Positions 1 to 9,881 are shown, counted from the first letter of the stretch. The stretch: 64,000 nucleotides of DNA from Candidatus Allofournierella merdipullorum (GCA_019116345.1 DXBV01000020.1:1-64000), one strand, 5' to 3'. The notes: generated by a model not told the origin, from the sequence alone. Translations and numbers: made by a program.

Positions 1-567
1 AGCAATTTTATCAATTTCATCTATATAGATGATACCTTTTTGAGCTTGTTCAATATCATTATCAGCAGCTTGAATTAGTTTTAGTAGAATATTTTCTACG
101 TCTTCACCAACATAGCCTGCTTCTGTAAGTGATGTTGCATCGGCTATAGCAAAAGGAACATTCAATATTTTAGCCAAGGTCTGTGCAAGTAAAGTCTTTC
201 CACTACCAGTTGGTCCTAACATCAAAATATTAGATTTTTGTAATTCAACATCATCCTGCTTTGTAACTCTATTTATACGTTTATAATGGTTATATACAGC
301 TACAGAAAGAGATTTTTTTGCCTCATCTTGTCCTATTACATATTGATTTAATACATCATATATTTCTCTAGGTTTTGGCAACTCTCTAAGTTCAACAGGC
401 TCATTATCATTAACTTCTTCTTCTACAATCTCATCGCAAAGCTTAACACATTCATCGCAGATATAGACTCCTGGTCCAGCCACGAGTTTTCGTACTTGTT
501 CCTGAGTTTTTCCACAGAATGAACATTTCATTTTGCCTTTATTACCCTCACCGAAATTCAACAACAT
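1..567 (-). CDS. clpX: ATP-dependent Clp protease ATP-binding subunit ClpX, N-terminal part (AT-rich copy, cut by window edge)
   Basis: ClpX is the AAA+ unfoldase that feeds substrates to ClpP. The 189 visible codons start at an ATG (567) preceded by AGAGGTGA and are still open at base 1. The N-terminal zinc-binding domain shows Cys15-x2-Cys18 and a later CDEC pair; then come the [10 protein letters not shown] motif, the Walker A GPTGSGKT and the start of Walker B (IIYIDEIDK). The gene lies 31 bp downstream of clpP in the same direction. It is clearly AT-rich and is not the same gene as the GC-rich clpX at 7886-9205, which belongs to another lineage. Family assignment is certain; the rest of the gene lies outside the window. 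Confidence 0.97.
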   Translation of the reverse strand, partial: MLLNFGEGNKGKMKCSFCGKTQEQVRKLVAGPGVYICDECVKLCDEIVEEEVNDNEPVELRELPKPREIYDVLNQYVIGQDEAKKSLSVAVYNHYKRINRVTKQDDVELQKSNILMLGPTGSGKTLLAQTLAKILNVPFAIADATSLTEAGYVGEDVENILLKLIQAADNDIEQAQKGIIYIDEIDKIA

Positions 568-598
568 TCACCTCTTATCTACAGCTAATCATGATTGA

Positions 599-1201
599 CT
601 ATTTATCACTTTTTTCTTCTTGTGGACGAATAATAACTTCATCTATTAAACCATATTTCTTAGCTTCTAACGCTGACATAAAATTATCACGTTCTGTATC
701 TTCTGTAAGTTTTTTTACAGACTGACCAGTATGACGACTTAAGATTTCATTTAAAGTTTCACGAATACGCAAAATTTCACGAGCCTGAATTTGAATATCT
801 GTTGATTGTCCCTGAGCTCCGCCAAGTGGTTGATGTATCATAATGCGAGAATATGGAAGTGCATATCTTTTGCCTTTTGCACCAGCAGCTAAAAGCACAG
901 AGCCCATGCTAGCAGCTTGTCCAATACATATAGTTGATACATCTGGCTTAATATATTGCATAGTATCATAAATAGCTAGCCCGGCAGTAACAACACCGCC
1001 GGGACTATTAATATAAAGGTGAATATCTTTATCCGGGTCTTCAGATTCTAAGAATAGAAGTTGGGCTATTACCACGTTAGCTACATTATCATCAATAGGA
1101 CCACCTAAAAAAATTATACGGTCTTTTAAAAGACGAGAATAAATATCATAGGCACGTTCTCCACGTCCTGACTGTTCAACTACCATAGGTACATAGTTCA
1201 T
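599..1201 (-). CDS. clpP: ATP-dependent Clp protease proteolytic subunit ClpP (AT-rich copy)
   Basis: ClpP is the serine peptidase of the ClpXP and ClpAP chambers in the cytosol. The protein is 200 residues, normal for the family. It contains the catalytic Ser in [11 protein letters not shown], the His in IMIHQPLGG and the Asp in TERDNFMSA. The start chosen is the ATG at 1201, with GGGGTG 5 bp upstream; an in-frame ATG six codons earlier (1219) has no Shine-Dalgarno. It sits between tig (41 bp upstream) and clpX (31 bp downstream), the classical order. Codon use is AT-rich, unlike the second ClpP at 9258-9842, from which it differs at many positions. Confidence 0.97.
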   Translation of the reverse strand: MNYVPMVVEQSGRGERAYDIYSRLLKDRIIFLGGPIDDNVANVVIAQLLFLESEDPDKDIHLYINSPGGVVTAGLAIYDTMQYIKPDVSTICIGQAASMGSVLLAAGAKGKRYALPYSRIMIHQPLGGAQGQSTDIQIQAREILRIRETLNEILSRHTGQSVKKLTEDTERDNFMSALEAKKYGLIDEVIIRPQEEKSDK

Positions 1202-1242
1202 ATCATTCACCCCGGTCAAAAATATTACATTTAATTTTTTAA

Positions 1243-2535
1243 TTAAGCTTCTACAGCACTGTCAATGATGAAGTTAGCAGCTTTTTTGTGAAGTACAGTA
1301 GCTACTAAGTTACCAATGCTGTGGTTCTTTTTAATGATTTTGCTTACTTCTTGTGGAGTTGTACCATAAGTTGCAGCAAGTAAAGCGATTTCAGCGTTGA
1401 TATCAGCGTTTTCAACTTTGATATCTTCAGCTTTTGCAACAGCATCTAACATGAGGTCAGTTTTTACTGCGATTGCAGCACTTTCTTTGTACTGTTCACG
1501 AAGTTTTGCCATATCCATGTTAGCATATTTTAAGTAAGCATCAAGGTTCATACCTTGGTTTTCAAGATTTACGGAAAGTTCCTGAATCATGTTGCTTACA
1601 CGGTTTTCAACCATAACTTCTGGAATATCTACAGTGATATTGTCAGTAGCCTGTTTTAAGATTTCGTTACGGCGTTTAGTATCTGCTTCACGCTGTGCAT
1701 TTTTTTCAATGTTTTCACGAAGTTTTGCTTTCATGTCTTCGATGGATTCATAAGAAGTAGATGCTTTTACGAATTCATCAGTGAGTTCAGGCATTTCTTT
1801 ATGTTTAATGCTGTTAATTTTGCAATGGAATACAGCAGCTTTACCAGCTAAATCTTTAGCATGATATTCTTCTGGGAATGTTACGTTAACGTCTTTTTCT
1901 TCGCCAACTTTAAGACCAACGAGTTGATCTTCAAAAGTATCGATGAAAGAATGAGAACCGATTTGAAGTGGGTAATCTTTACCTTCGCCGCCAGCAAATG
2001 TTACACCGTCAACTTCACCTTTGAAATCTAAAGTGATGAAATCATCGTTTGCAACAGTTGCGCCTTCTTCAGCGTCAACCATTTTTGCATGGTGATTTAA
2101 GATATTTTTTACTTGTTCTTCAACTTGTTCGTCTTTTACTTCAACAGCGTCTTTAGCAACTTTTAATCCTTTGTATTCGCCAAGAGTAACTTCTGGAACA
2201 GGAGTAATAGTAGCTTTGAATACTACGTCTTTACCTTCTTCTAAAGTTACGATGTCAACCTGTGGACGGTCTACTGGATCTAAGTTTTCTTGTTTTAAAG
2301 CTTCATCAAAAGCTTTCTGTGCAACACGATCAAAAGCTTCATCTAAGATAGCTTCTTTACCGATGTTCATTTCAAGAATACGGCGAGGAGCTTTACCTTT
2401 TCTGAAACCAGGAATGTTTACACGATTTGCAAGGGATTTGCAAGCAGCTTTAATACCTTTATCAAGTTCTTCAGCTGGTACTTCAATTGTAAGTACTACC
2501 TTATGATTTTCAATCTTTTCTGTAGTAACGTTCAT
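1243..2535 (-). CDS. tig: Trigger factor, ribosome-associated chaperone and peptidyl-prolyl isomerase (AT-rich copy)
   Basis: Trigger factor binds ribosomal protein L23 and shields nascent chains. The 430-residue product has the N-terminal ribosome-binding signature GFRKGKAPR (about residues 43-51), a central FKBP-type PPIase domain containing the stretch near [17 protein letters not shown], and a helical C-terminal chaperone domain. The ATG at 2535 follows AGGAGG with a long A/T spacer. It is the first gene of an AT-rich tig-clpP-clpX operon. A second, strongly diverged trigger factor is encoded at 9962-11263, which is unusual for one genome. Confidence 0.97.
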   Translation of the reverse strand: MNVTTEKIENHKVVLTIEVPAEELDKGIKAACKSLANRVNIPGFRKGKAPRRILEMNIGKEAILDEAFDRVAQKAFDEALKQENLDPVDRPQVDIVTLEEGKDVVFKATITPVPEVTLGEYKGLKVAKDAVEVKDEQVEEQVKNILNHHAKMVDAEEGATVANDDFITLDFKGEVDGVTFAGGEGKDYPLQIGSHSFIDTFEDQLVGLKVGEEKDVNVTFPEEYHAKDLAGKAAVFHCKINSIKHKEMPELTDEFVKASTSYESIEDMKAKLRENIEKNAQREADTKRRNEILKQATDNITVDIPEVMVENRVSNMIQELSVNLENQGMNLDAYLKYANMDMAKLREQYKESAAIAVKTDLMLDAVAKAEDIKVENADINAEIALLAATYGTTPQEVSKIIKKNHSIGNLVATVLHKKAANFIIDSAVEA

Positions 2536-2637
2536 TGTAAAAAAAAACCTCCTGTTTAACTAGTAAACCAAAATTCTTATTGTATATGTTACTGTCATTC
2601 ACCTTAATAGTCACAGTACACCTACTATACTAAATGA

Positions 2638-2666
2638 ATGATATCACAATACTTTCATAAAAACAA
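2638..2666 (-). promoter_or_regulatory. Putative sigma-A promoter of the AT-rich tig operon
   Basis: On the minus strand TTGTTT (2661-2666) is followed after 17 bp by TATCAT (2638-2643), with TGA directly before the -10 (extended -10). It lies about 100 bp upstream of the tig start in an AT-rich non-coding stretch. This is a pattern call only. Confidence 0.5.
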
Positions 2667-2674
2667 GTCTAAGT

Positions 2675-2704
2675 ACAAAAATACCCCAGTCTTATTGACT
2701 GGGG
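2675..2704 (-). terminator. Rho-independent terminator after the tRNA array
   Basis: On the minus strand the stem CCCCAGTC-AATAA-GACTGGGG (2684-2704) is followed by TATTTTTGT. It lies just downstream of the tRNA genes and upstream of the tig promoter. It belongs to the AT-rich side of the junction. Confidence 0.85.
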
Positions 2705-2716
2705 ACCAATTTCTTA

Positions 2717-2793
2717 TGGAGCGGAAAACGAGGCTCGAACTCACGACCTCTAGCGTGACAGGCTAGCGTTCTAACCGACTGAACTACCGGGCC
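2717..2793 (-). tRNA. tRNA-Asp(GUC) with a tRNA-Gly-like 3' end; acceptor stem broken (probable chimera)
   Basis: The D-arm, the anticodon arm (CCTGTCACGC, anticodon GTC) and the variable loop are those of tRNA-Asp, and the length is 77 nt. The 5' acceptor strand is GGCCCGG, but the 3' strand is TTTCCGC followed by TCCA. Of the seven acceptor pairs only the first is Watson-Crick; four are mismatches and two are G-U. The expected 3' strand would be CCGGGCC or similar with discriminator G. The observed 3' strand and discriminator U fit a tRNA-Gly starting GCGGAAA. The T-arm part ACGAGGCTCGAACTC (plus strand, 2728-2742) is also present in the tRNA-Gly at 2881-2956. The gene as written should not yield a working tRNA and marks the join between the AT-rich and GC-rich DNA. 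Confidence 0.8.
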
Positions 2794-2797
2794 ACAA

Positions 2798-2873
2798 TGG
2801 TGGAAGTTAACGGGCTCGAACCGCTGACCCTCTGCTTGTAAGGCAGATGCTCTCCCAGCTGAGCTAAACTTCC
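2798..2873 (-). tRNA. tRNA-Val(UAC)
   Basis: On the minus strand this is a 76-nt cloverleaf with a perfect 7-bp acceptor stem (GGAAGTT/AACTTCC), discriminator A and an encoded CCA. The D-loop, the anticodon stem with TAC in CCTTACAAG and the T-loop TTCGAGC are all regular. It lies 7 nt downstream of tRNA-Gly and 4 nt upstream of the tRNA-Asp gene. Confidence 0.97.
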
Positions 2874-2880
2874 AAAAAAA

Positions 2881-2956
2881 TGGAGCGGCTTACGAGGCTC
2901 GAACTCGCTACCTCCACCTTGGCAAGGTGGCGCTCTACCAGATGAGCTAAAGCCGC
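2881..2956 (-). tRNA. tRNA-Gly(GCC)
   Basis: On the minus strand this is a 76-nt cloverleaf with a perfect acceptor stem (GCGGCTT/AAGCCGC), discriminator U as in bacterial tRNA-Gly, and an encoded CCA. The anticodon GCC lies in CTTGCCAAG. It is the first gene of the tRNA array, about 45 nt downstream of a strong promoter. Confidence 0.97.
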
Positions 2957-3001
2957 AAATCCATTGGTTTGCACCGCCAATCTCTTTTGGCGACGGTGTT
3001 T

Positions 3002-3030
3002 ATTTTACCGCATCTTTCCTGCTTTGTCAA
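3002..3030 (-). promoter_or_regulatory. Sigma-A promoter of the tRNA array
   Basis: On the minus strand a consensus TTGACA (3025-3030) is followed after exactly 17 bp by TAAAAT (3002-3007). Transcription would start about 40 nt before tRNA-Gly. Apart from this, the 139 bp between hslO and the tRNAs (2957-3095) show nothing recognisable. Confidence 0.85.
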
Positions 3031-3095
3031 GACTATTTCTCAACTTTATTTTAGTTTCTCCAAAGATGTGCAAACCATGTGGTTTTATCAGGATT

Positions 3096-3962
3096 TTACA
3101 GGGATTTCAGAAGCTTTGCAATGTCTACATTATAGGTCTTGTCACAGAACTGGCAGTTCACTTCCACACTTTTTTCTTCCTGCGCAAGGCTCTCCAGCTC
3201 CTGGCGGCCCATGCTCAGCAGCGCGCGCTCAACCCGCTGGCGGCTGCAGTCACATTTATAAGCCACATCGTATTCGTCCAGCACCTGCGGGTCGAACCCC
3301 TGCAGGACCAGATCCATGATCTCTTTGGGGCCCATCCCCTGCTGCAGAAGTTTTGTGACGCTGGGAGCCTTTGAGACGTTCTGCTCCAGCATGGAGATCT
3401 CCTGCTCGGTAGCACCGGGCAGAAGCTGGATCATATAGCCGCCCGCACACTGGATGGACAGATCAGGGTTGACCAGAACGCCCAGCGCGCACACGGTAGG
3501 GGTCTGCTCGCTGGTGGCGTAATAGGCGGTGATGTCCTCGGCCACTTCCCCGCTCACCAGCGGGATCTGCCCTACATAGGGCTCTTTGAGGCCCAGATCG
3601 CGCACGACGCTCAGAGTGCCGTCCTTGCCCACAGCGCGGCCCACGTCCAGTTTGCCGTCGCCGCGCAGAGGCAGCTCCACCACCGGGTTCTGCACGTATC
3701 CCTTGACGCAGCCCGCGCCGTCGGCTACAGCCAGTACGGTGCCGGCAGGTCCGCCGCCGTTGAGCCGGAGGGTCAGGGAATCTTTCTCGCTTTTCAAAGT
3801 GATGCCCATCATGGAGGCGGCGGTGAGAAGCCGCCCAAGCGCGGCGCTGGTCACAGCGCTGGTCTTGTGGATGCGCTCGGCCTCGGCCACGATATTGGTG
3901 GAATCCACGCCGTAGAACACCACGCCGCCGTTGTCGGAAATACCGCGAATCATGTTAGCCAT
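3096..3962 (-). CDS. hslO: Hsp33 family redox-regulated holdase chaperone
   Basis: Hsp33 is a cytosolic holdase switched on when oxidation releases its zinc. The 288-residue product has the family's N-terminal fold and the C-terminal zinc-binding Cys set: CDC at about residues 233-235 and CQFC at about 266-269, that is C-x-C...C-x2-C. The ATG at 3962 is preceded by GGAG about 11 bp away; the longer open frame to 4073 reads through the methyltransferase gene and is not plausible. The start overlaps the end of the methyltransferase gene by 8 bp. It is the last protein gene of the engB-methyltransferase-hslO string and fits the proteostasis neighbourhood. Confidence 0.95.
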   Translation of the reverse strand: MANMIRGISDNGGVVFYGVDSTNIVAEAERIHKTSAVTSAALGRLLTAASMMGITLKSEKDSLTLRLNGGGPAGTVLAVADGAGCVKGYVQNPVVELPLRGDGKLDVGRAVGKDGTLSVVRDLGLKEPYVGQIPLVSGEVAEDITAYYATSEQTPTVCALGVLVNPDLSIQCAGGYMIQLLPGATEQEISMLEQNVSKAPSVTKLLQQGMGPKEIMDLVLQGFDPQVLDEYDVAYKCDCSRQRVERALLSMGRQELESLAQEEKSVEVNCQFCDKTYNVDIAKLLKSL

Positions 3963-4725
3963 TGTGTGTCTTCTCCAGTTGTGTGTATTGTTTGATCGCC
4001 GTAAAAATGTAACGCTGACTGTCCGGCTGCAGCGGCCCGAAGGTCTCGCCGTCCCGCAGTTCCGCCAGCGCAAAACCGTTTTCTTCCAGCACTTGTTTTA
4101 CATAGTCCGCCTCATAGGTGTACTCCGCAAACTGTTCCCGGAACACTTCGCCTGTGTCGAGATACTCGATTTGGATGGAAATGTCCACCCTGTCCCCTTC
4201 CGGCGAACAGGCGTTGCGCCAGCGGCAGACGGCGTCCGGGCCTTCCAGCACGAACTCGTTGTCCGCCAGCACCTGCCGGTGCTTATAGGGGGTGTTAAGG
4301 TCGAAAATGAACACGCCGCCCTCTTCCATGAAAAAGGCAGCCCGGGCCACGGCCTGCTCAAAGCGGGGCGCAGGGCCGATGTGATTGTAGGTGTCAAAGG
4401 TGGACACGGCGCCGCGGATGGTGCCGAACAGGTCGAGGCTGAGGATATCCTGGCGCAGCAGGAGCAGACGCTGGGAGATGCCCAATTCGTCCGCCTTTTC
4501 CCGCAGCACGGCCAACATCTCTTCCGACTGATCCACCCCGATCATGTCATAGCCCGCCTGGGTGAGCATCAGCGTCAAATCGCCGGTGCCGCATCCAAGG
4601 TCAGCCACGATGCCGTCAGTGATACCGTGGGCCTGCAGCTGCTCCGTAACATAAGTATACAGTGCATCGTAGTCCGCTTCGCCGTTCAGCTCGTCATAAA
4701 AATAGGCAAATTCATTGTAAGCCAT
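3955..4725 (-). CDS. Class I SAM-dependent methyltransferase of unknown substrate
   Basis: The 256-residue product has a Rossmann-type methyltransferase core. Motif I is VADLGCGTGDLTLML (about residues 40-54), followed by GVDQSEEML as the acidic motif II and DILSLDLFG in the motif III/IV region. No motif defines the substrate. The ATG at 4725 is preceded by AGAGGTG, and the gene lies 7 bp downstream of engB. The same type of gene next to engB or hslO occurs in other Clostridia (from memory), but a role in ribosome assembly or proteostasis is only a guess. Confidence 0.85.
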   Translation of the reverse strand: MAYNEFAYFYDELNGEADYDALYTYVTEQLQAHGITDGIVADLGCGTGDLTLMLTQAGYDMIGVDQSEEMLAVLREKADELGISQRLLLLRQDILSLDLFGTIRGAVSTFDTYNHIGPAPRFEQAVARAAFFMEEGGVFIFDLNTPYKHRQVLADNEFVLEGPDAVCRWRNACSPEGDRVDISIQIEYLDTGEVFREQFAEYTYEADYVKQVLEENGFALAELRDGETFGPLQPDSQRYIFTAIKQYTQLEKTHNG

Positions 4726-4732
4726 ATCGACT

Positions 4733-5323
4733 TTACACCTCTTCGGAGAGCAGACTTTCGAAAATCGAGCGCAGCTCATCCACGCCGAAGCCTGTCTCGC
4801 TGCTGGTGAGCACGATCTGCCGGCAGCCGAACTCCTCGGTCAGGAAGGCGAACTCTTCCCTCTTTTTGGCGATCTCGCTTTTTTTCAGTTTGTCCGCTTT
4901 GGTGAGCGCGGCCACGAAGGGAATCTTTCGGTAACGCAGGTACTCCAGCATCTGCATATCGTCGGCGGAAGGCGCATGGCGGCTGTCCAGCAGCTGGACC
5001 AGCAGCACGCAGTTGCGCTCCGCATCAAAATAGCTGTTGATCAGCTGATCCCAGCGCTGCCGGTCCGCAGCGGAGACCTTTGCGTAGCCGTAGCCCGGCA
5101 GGTCAACGAAATAGGCGCCGTCCACCGTATAAAAGTTGATGGTGGCCGTTTTGCCCGGCGTGGCGCTGACGCGCGCGAGATTTTTGCGGTTGCAGAGTTT
5201 ATTGATAAGGCTGGACTTGCCCACGTTGGACCGGCCGGAAAAAACGAACTCCGGCCGGTCGCTTTCGGGAAGCTGGCTGGAAAGACCATAGGAAGCCTGA
5301 AAGTCAGCTTTCTGGTAGTTCAT
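4733..5323 (-). CDS. engB: Ribosome biogenesis GTPase YihA/YsxC (EngB)
   Basis: EngB is a small essential GTPase needed for assembly of the large ribosomal subunit. The 196-residue protein shows G1 GRSNVGKSS (about residues 31-39), a G2 Thr in TPGKTATIN, G3 DLPGYGYAKV and G4 TKADK. Length is normal. ATG 5323 is preceded by AAGGAGG at ideal spacing. It directly follows lon (15 bp), as in many Firmicutes where the order is clpX-lon-engB. Confidence 0.97.
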   Translation of the reverse strand: MNYQKADFQASYGLSSQLPESDRPEFVFSGRSNVGKSSLINKLCNRKNLARVSATPGKTATINFYTVDGAYFVDLPGYGYAKVSAADRQRWDQLINSYFDAERNCVLLVQLLDSRHAPSADDMQMLEYLRYRKIPFVAALTKADKLKKSEIAKKREEFAFLTEEFGCRQIVLTSSETGFGVDELRSIFESLLSEEV

Positions 5324-5338
5324 AACGGGCCTCCTTTA

Positions 5339-7792
5339 TCACTGGCGCAGGGTGGACGGATGGGGCTGCTGCTCGACCCGCACTACCGGTTCGGCAGCGC
5401 CAGCCACGGGGGCCTGCTTGGCCTTTTGGGGCCGTCGGGCCTGCCGAGGCGTGAGCAGCGCGTGGCTCAGCACCTGCTCCAGACGGCTCACCGGTACAAA
5501 GCGGACGGCCTTTTTGACCTCTTCGTCCACGTCGTAAAGGTCGCTCTGGTTTGCCTGGGGGATGAGCACCGTTTTGATGCCCTGCCGGTAGGCAGCCATG
5601 CTCTTTTCTTTCAGCCCGCCGATGGGCAGCACGTCGCCGTGGAGGGTGATCTCGCCGGTCATGGCCACATCCGCCCGCACGGGAACGCCGGACAGGCAGG
5701 AAATGAGAGCCGTGGTGAGGGTGACGCCCGCAGAGGGGCCGTCCTTCGGCACAGCGCCCTCGGGGGCGTGGATGTGAAGGTCAGCGGTCTTGAGCTGTTC
5801 GGAGTCGATGCCGTATTCGGCGGCGTGGACCCGCGCAAAGGTGACGGCAAGATGGGCGCTTTCCTTCATCACGTCGCCCAGGGAGCCGGTCAGCTCGATC
5901 TTGCCGGAACCGCCCGGGATGACCTGCACTTCGATGGGCAGGATCGCGCCGCCCACGCTGGTCCAGGCAAGGCCGTTGGCGATGCCGATGGCGTTGGTGC
6001 GGTTGTAGAAGTCCGGCTTGACGCGGCGGGGGCCCATCAAAGGCTCCAGATTGGCGGCAGTGACGGTCACCTTCTCCGTTTCGCCAGCGGCCACCTTGCG
6101 GGCGCACTTGCGCAGCACCTCGGTGATGGCACGTTCCAGACCGCGCACGCCTGCCTCCTGGGTGTAGCCGTCGATGAGGCCATAGATAGCCCCTGGCGTC
6201 AGATTCACCCGCCCCGTCAGGCCGTTTTTCTTCAGTTGCTTGGGCAGCAGGTGCCGTTTGGCAATGTTGAACTTTTCCTCGCGGGTGTAGCTGGGCAGCT
6301 CGATGACGTCCATACGGTCCAGAAGGGGCGCCGGGATGGAGGAAAGGTCATTGGCCGTGGTAATGAAGAACACCTGGCTGAGATCGAAGGGGATGTCAAG
6401 ATAGTGATCCTTGAAGGTCTTGTTCTGTTCCGGATCCAGGGTTTCCAGCAGCGCGGCAGCCGGGTCGCCCCGGAAGTCGGCCGCCAGTTTGTCGATCTCG
6501 TCCAGAAGAATGAGCGGATTCATGCTTTTTGCGGTGGAGACGGCGCTGATGATCTTGCCCGGCATCGCGCCCACATAGGTGCGACGGTGACCGCGGATCT
6601 CCGCCTCGTCCCGCACACCGCCAAGGCTCATGCGGGCGTATTTGCGGCCCATGCACTCGGCGATGGAGCGGGCGATGCTGGTCTTGCCCACGCCCGGAGG
6701 GCCTGCAAGGCAGAGAATCTGGCCCTTGGAATCGGGGTTGAGCATGCGCACCGCCAGCAGTTCCAGAATGCGGTCCTTGACCTTTTTCAGGCCGTAGTGC
6801 TCCCGGTCCAGATGCTTTTCCGCCCGGGCAAGGTCTAGATCGTCGGGGGTGTAAACGCCCCAAGGCAGGCCGAGGCAGGTGTCCAGATAGGTGCGGATGA
6901 CCGCCGCCTCCTGGCTGTTGCCCTGCATTTTGCCCAGGCGCTCCGCCTCTTTTTCCAGCTTTTCGGTGGCTTCCTCCGAAAGGCTGAGGGCCCGGATCTG
7001 CTGGAGATACCGTTCGGCCTCATAGCGGACGTCGTCATCGCCGTCCAGCTCGGTGGCGATGGCGCGCATCTGCTCCCGCAGATAGTAGTCCCGCTGGTTT
7101 TTCTCCATCTGGTCGTTGACCTTGTCTTGGATCTCTTTTTCCAGCTCCAAGACCTGGTTTTCCCGATAAAGAAGATCCAGCGCGGTCTGGAGCCGCCCCA
7201 TCAGGGTGCTCTGCTCCAGGACGGTCTGCTTATCCTGGTATTTGAACAGCAGGTTGGCCGGAATATATTCGCTCAGAAACACCGCGTCGCTTCCGGAAAG
7301 AATGGTGTACACCACATCCTTTGGCATGCGGGGATTCAGTTGCAGATAGGTCTCAAAAGCCTGTTTCAGGCTGCGGATCAGCGCTTCGGCGGCCACGCTG
7401 CCCGCTTTCTGCAGGCCGCGGACCGGCGCTTCCTTCACCGTGACGGTGAGCATCTTTTCGCCGCTTTCCAGCGCCAGCAGACGGGCACGGTACTGCCCTT
7501 CCACCAGGACCTTTACCAGGTCATCGGAGACGCGCATCACCTGCTTGACCTGTGCCACAACACCATAGCGGTACAGATCGGAGGTGGTAGGCTTCTCCAC
7601 GTCCATCTCCCGCTGGGTGATCAGAAAGATGGGGCTGGCGTTGGCCATCGCCCACTCGATGGCGGCGATGCTCTTTTCCCTGCCCACTTCAAAATGAATG
7701 ACGCTGCCCGGGAACACCACAAGCCCGCGCAGGGCAATGGCCGGCAGATGCAGCACATTGTGGTCCACCTTGATCGTTACACGTTCAGACAT
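5339..7792 (-). CDS. lon: ATP-dependent protease Lon
   Basis: Lon is a cytosolic AAA+ serine protease that degrades damaged and regulatory proteins. The 817-residue product has an N-terminal substrate-binding LON domain, a coiled-coil part, the Walker [10 protein letters not shown] and Walker [11 protein letters not shown] of the AAA+ module, and a C-terminal protease domain. The catalytic Ser lies in [11 protein letters not shown] and the catalytic Lys in [12 protein letters not shown]. The start at 7792 gives GGGAGG at 8 bp; an ATG two codons upstream would sit too close to it. The C-terminal tail after the protease domain is a basic, Pro/Ala-rich stretch of about 35 residues. A terminator-like hairpin lies immediately before its Shine-Dalgarno. 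Confidence 0.97.
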   Translation of the reverse strand: MSERVTIKVDHNVLHLPAIALRGLVVFPGSVIHFEVGREKSIAAIEWAMANASPIFLITQREMDVEKPTTSDLYRYGVVAQVKQVMRVSDDLVKVLVEGQYRARLLALESGEKMLTVTVKEAPVRGLQKAGSVAAEALIRSLKQAFETYLQLNPRMPKDVVYTILSGSDAVFLSEYIPANLLFKYQDKQTVLEQSTLMGRLQTALDLLYRENQVLELEKEIQDKVNDQMEKNQRDYYLREQMRAIATELDGDDDVRYEAERYLQQIRALSLSEEATEKLEKEAERLGKMQGNSQEAAVIRTYLDTCLGLPWGVYTPDDLDLARAEKHLDREHYGLKKVKDRILELLAVRMLNPDSKGQILCLAGPPGVGKTSIARSIAECMGRKYARMSLGGVRDEAEIRGHRRTYVGAMPGKIISAVSTAKSMNPLILLDEIDKLAADFRGDPAAALLETLDPEQNKTFKDHYLDIPFDLSQVFFITTANDLSSIPAPLLDRMDVIELPSYTREEKFNIAKRHLLPKQLKKNGLTGRVNLTPGAIYGLIDGYTQEAGVRGLERAITEVLRKCARKVAAGETEKVTVTAANLEPLMGPRRVKPDFYNRTNAIGIANGLAWTSVGGAILPIEVQVIPGGSGKIELTGSLGDVMKESAHLAVTFARVHAAEYGIDSEQLKTADLHIHAPEGAVPKDGPSAGVTLTTALISCLSGVPVRADVAMTGEITLHGDVLPIGGLKEKSMAAYRQGIKTVLIPQANQSDLYDVDEEVKKAVRFVPVSRLEQVLSHALLTPRQARRPQKAKQAPVAGAAEPVVRVEQQPHPSTLRQ

Positions 7793-7806
7793 TGGCATTC
7801 CCTCCC

Positions 7807-7839
7807 AAAAACGGTACGGGCAAAATGCTCGTACCGTTT
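7807..7839 (-). terminator. Terminator-like hairpin between clpX and lon
   Basis: On the minus strand AAACGGTACG (7830-7839) pairs with CGTACCGTTT (7809-7818) over 10 bp with an 11-nt loop, followed by TTTTT. It ends directly before the lon Shine-Dalgarno, so it may end clpX transcripts and limit lon expression. No separate lon promoter was seen in the 47 bp before it. Confidence 0.7.
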
Positions 7840-7885
7840 CGATTTCAGAATAATTCTTCTGTAAAGCTGTTTGCCATTACGGCAT

Positions 7886-9205
7886 TTACACCACGGGAAC
7901 CGTGTTCTTATACCGCTTGCGGACTGCGCCGTACTCCAGCACGGGCTCGCCGCCGGCCACAGCCTCGGGGGTGATGGTGACTTTGACAATGGTGGGGTCA
8001 CTGGGGACCTTGTACATGATGGGGATAAGGATCTCTTCCATTACGCTGCGCAGGCCGCGGGCACCGCTCTTGCGCTCGATGGTCTTTTTGGCCACGGCGC
8101 GCAGGGCCTCGTCGGTGAACTCCAGGTCCACGTTGTCCATCTGCATCAAAGCCTGGTACTGCTTGATGACGCTGTTCTTGGGCTCCTTGAGCACCCGGAC
8201 CAGAGCGTCCTCGTCCAGCGGGTCCAGCACGGTGACCACCGGCAGACGGCCGATGAGCTCAGGGATGAGGCCGAACTTCACCAGATCGTGGGGCTCGACC
8301 TTGCGCAGCAGATTCTGCTTTTCCTGTACGGAGGTGTCACGAAGCTTGCTGCCAAAGCCGATGGAGGAGGCGTCGGTGCGGCGCTGGATGTGCTTTTCCA
8401 GGCCGTCGAAGGCGCCGCCGCAGATGAACAGGATGTTCTTGGTATCGATCTGGATGAATTCCTGCTGGGGATGCTTGCGCCCGCCCTGAGGCGGAACGTT
8501 GCTCACGGTGCCCTCCAGGATCTTCAGCAGCGCCTGCTGCACGCCCTCGCCGCCCACGTCGCGGGTGATGGAGGGGTTTTCGCTCTTGCGGGTGATCTTG
8601 TCGATCTCATCGATGTAGATGATGCCGATCTCCGCCCGCTTCACGTCAAAGTCGGCAGCCTGGATGAGCTTGAGCAGGATGTTCTCCACGTCCTCGCCCA
8701 CGTAGCCGGCCTCGGTGAGGGTGGTGGCGTCGGCAATGGCGAAGGGAACGCCCAGCATCTTGGCCAGAGTCTGGGCCAGCAGGGTCTTGCCCACGCCGGA
8801 GGGGCCCAGCAGCAGCACGTTGCTCTTCTGAAGCTCCACGTCGTTCTTGCTCTCGCCGCTCAGGATGCGCTTATAGTGGTTGTAGACAGACACGGCAAGC
8901 ACGCGCTTGGCCTCGTCCTGGCCGATGACGTAACGGTCCAGCCCCTCCTTGATCTCGGCGGGGGTGAGCACGTTTACCGGGTCCAGCGTGGGAGCGGCAT
9001 GCCGCACGTTGTTGCGGCGGGCCGCCGCCTTGGGGGCGTCGGGCTTGCCGTCCTCGTCCAGCAGCGAGGAGCACAGCGTGATGCACTCGCTGCAGATGTT
9101 GACGCCGGGGCCGATGATCATGCGCTCCACTTCGTCCTGGCTTTTGCCGCAGAAGCTGCAGCGCAGATTCTTATCTTTGTCTTTTCCGTTCGAATTGTTT
9201 GCCAT
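7886..9205 (-). CDS. clpX: ATP-dependent Clp protease ATP-binding subunit ClpX (GC-rich copy)
   Basis: This is a full-length 439-residue ClpX. The N-terminal zinc domain has CSFC and a later CSEC pair. Walker A is GPSGVGKT, Walker [10 protein letters not shown], and the pore-loop and sensor regions are present, including the [14 protein letters not shown] stretch of the C-terminal domain. ATG 9205 follows AGGGG; the nine extra codons of the open frame have no ribosome binding site. It lies between clpP and lon, 52 bp from clpP. It is the second clpX of the window but GC-rich like the rest of the chromosome, so it is the resident copy. Confidence 0.97.
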   Translation of the reverse strand: MANNSNGKDKDKNLRCSFCGKSQDEVERMIIGPGVNICSECITLCSSLLDEDGKPDAPKAAARRNNVRHAAPTLDPVNVLTPAEIKEGLDRYVIGQDEAKRVLAVSVYNHYKRILSGESKNDVELQKSNVLLLGPSGVGKTLLAQTLAKMLGVPFAIADATTLTEAGYVGEDVENILLKLIQAADFDVKRAEIGIIYIDEIDKITRKSENPSITRDVGGEGVQQALLKILEGTVSNVPPQGGRKHPQQEFIQIDTKNILFICGGAFDGLEKHIQRRTDASSIGFGSKLRDTSVQEKQNLLRKVEPHDLVKFGLIPELIGRLPVVTVLDPLDEDALVRVLKEPKNSVIKQYQALMQMDNVDLEFTDEALRAVAKKTIERKSGARGLRSVMEEILIPIMYKVPSDPTIVKVTITPEAVAGGEPVLEYGAVRKRYKNTVPVV

Positions 9206-9257
9206 AGTTACCCCTAAACGATGCGCCGGCACGCGAAACGCGCCTCGCGCGGATTGA

Positions 9258-9842
9258 TTACCGTTTGGTGATGACCGCGTCGATCAGGCCGTAATTGACG
9301 GCCTCCTGGGCGGACATGAAGTTGTCGCGCTCGGTGTCGGCCATGATCTTTTCGATGGGCTGGCCGGTGTACTCGCTGAGCATGCGATTCATGCGCTCGC
9401 GGGTGCGCACCAGATGATCGGCGTGGATCTTGATGTCGGTGGTCTGACCCTGCAGGCCGCTGAGCAGCGGCTGATGGATCATGATCTCGGCGTTGGGCAG
9501 AGCCAGACGCTTGCCCTTGGCGCCGCTGGCCAGCAGGAATGCGCCCATGGAGGCGGCCATGCCCATGCAGATGGTGGACACGTCGCACTTGATATACTGC
9601 ATGGTGTCGTGGATGGCCATGCCGGCGGTGATGGAACCGCCCGGGCTGTTGATGTAGAGGCTGATGTCCTTCTCGCTGTCCTGGCCTTCCAGATACAGCA
9701 GCTGGGCCACCACCAGGCTGGCGGTGGCGTCGTTGACCTCATCGCTGAGCATGATGATGCGGTCGTTCAAAAGGCGGGAAAAGATGTCGTAAGAGCGCTC
9801 GCCCCGGGCGGTCTGCTCCACAACGTAAGGAACCAAACTCAT
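9258..9842 (-). CDS. clpP: ATP-dependent Clp protease proteolytic subunit ClpP (GC-rich copy)
   Basis: The product is a 194-residue ClpP with the full Ser/His/Asp triad: Ser in [11 protein letters not shown], His in [10 protein letters not shown] and Asp in [12 protein letters not shown] 9842 is preceded by GGGAGG. It follows tig by 119 bp, a gap that contains a strong hairpin, and precedes clpX. Sequence and base composition both differ from the AT-rich ClpP at 599-1201. Confidence 0.97.
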   Translation of the reverse strand: MSLVPYVVEQTARGERSYDIFSRLLNDRIIMLSDEVNDATASLVVAQLLYLEGQDSEKDISLYINSPGGSITAGMAIHDTMQYIKCDVSTICMGMAASMGAFLLASGAKGKRLALPNAEIMIHQPLLSGLQGQTTDIKIHADHLVRTRERMNRMLSEYTGQPIEKIMADTERDNFMSAQEAVNYGLIDAVITKR

Positions 9843-9881
9843 TTGGCTGTACCTCCCAGTGAAAAATGTAAGCAGTCTTGC

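Noticed and set aside
2697-2960. Integration of a mobile element at the tRNA array
   Set aside because: No integrase, no direct repeat of a tRNA 3' end at a second site and no cargo genes; the neighbouring DNA is core chromosome on both sides.
4976-6838. Open frame of 620 codons on the plus strand opposite engB and lon
   Set aside because: It crosses two real minus-strand genes and has the typical shadow composition.
7799-7885. Heat-shock operator (CIRCE or CtsR site) before lon
   Set aside because: The inverted repeat present fits neither consensus and carries a U-tract, so a terminator is the better reading.
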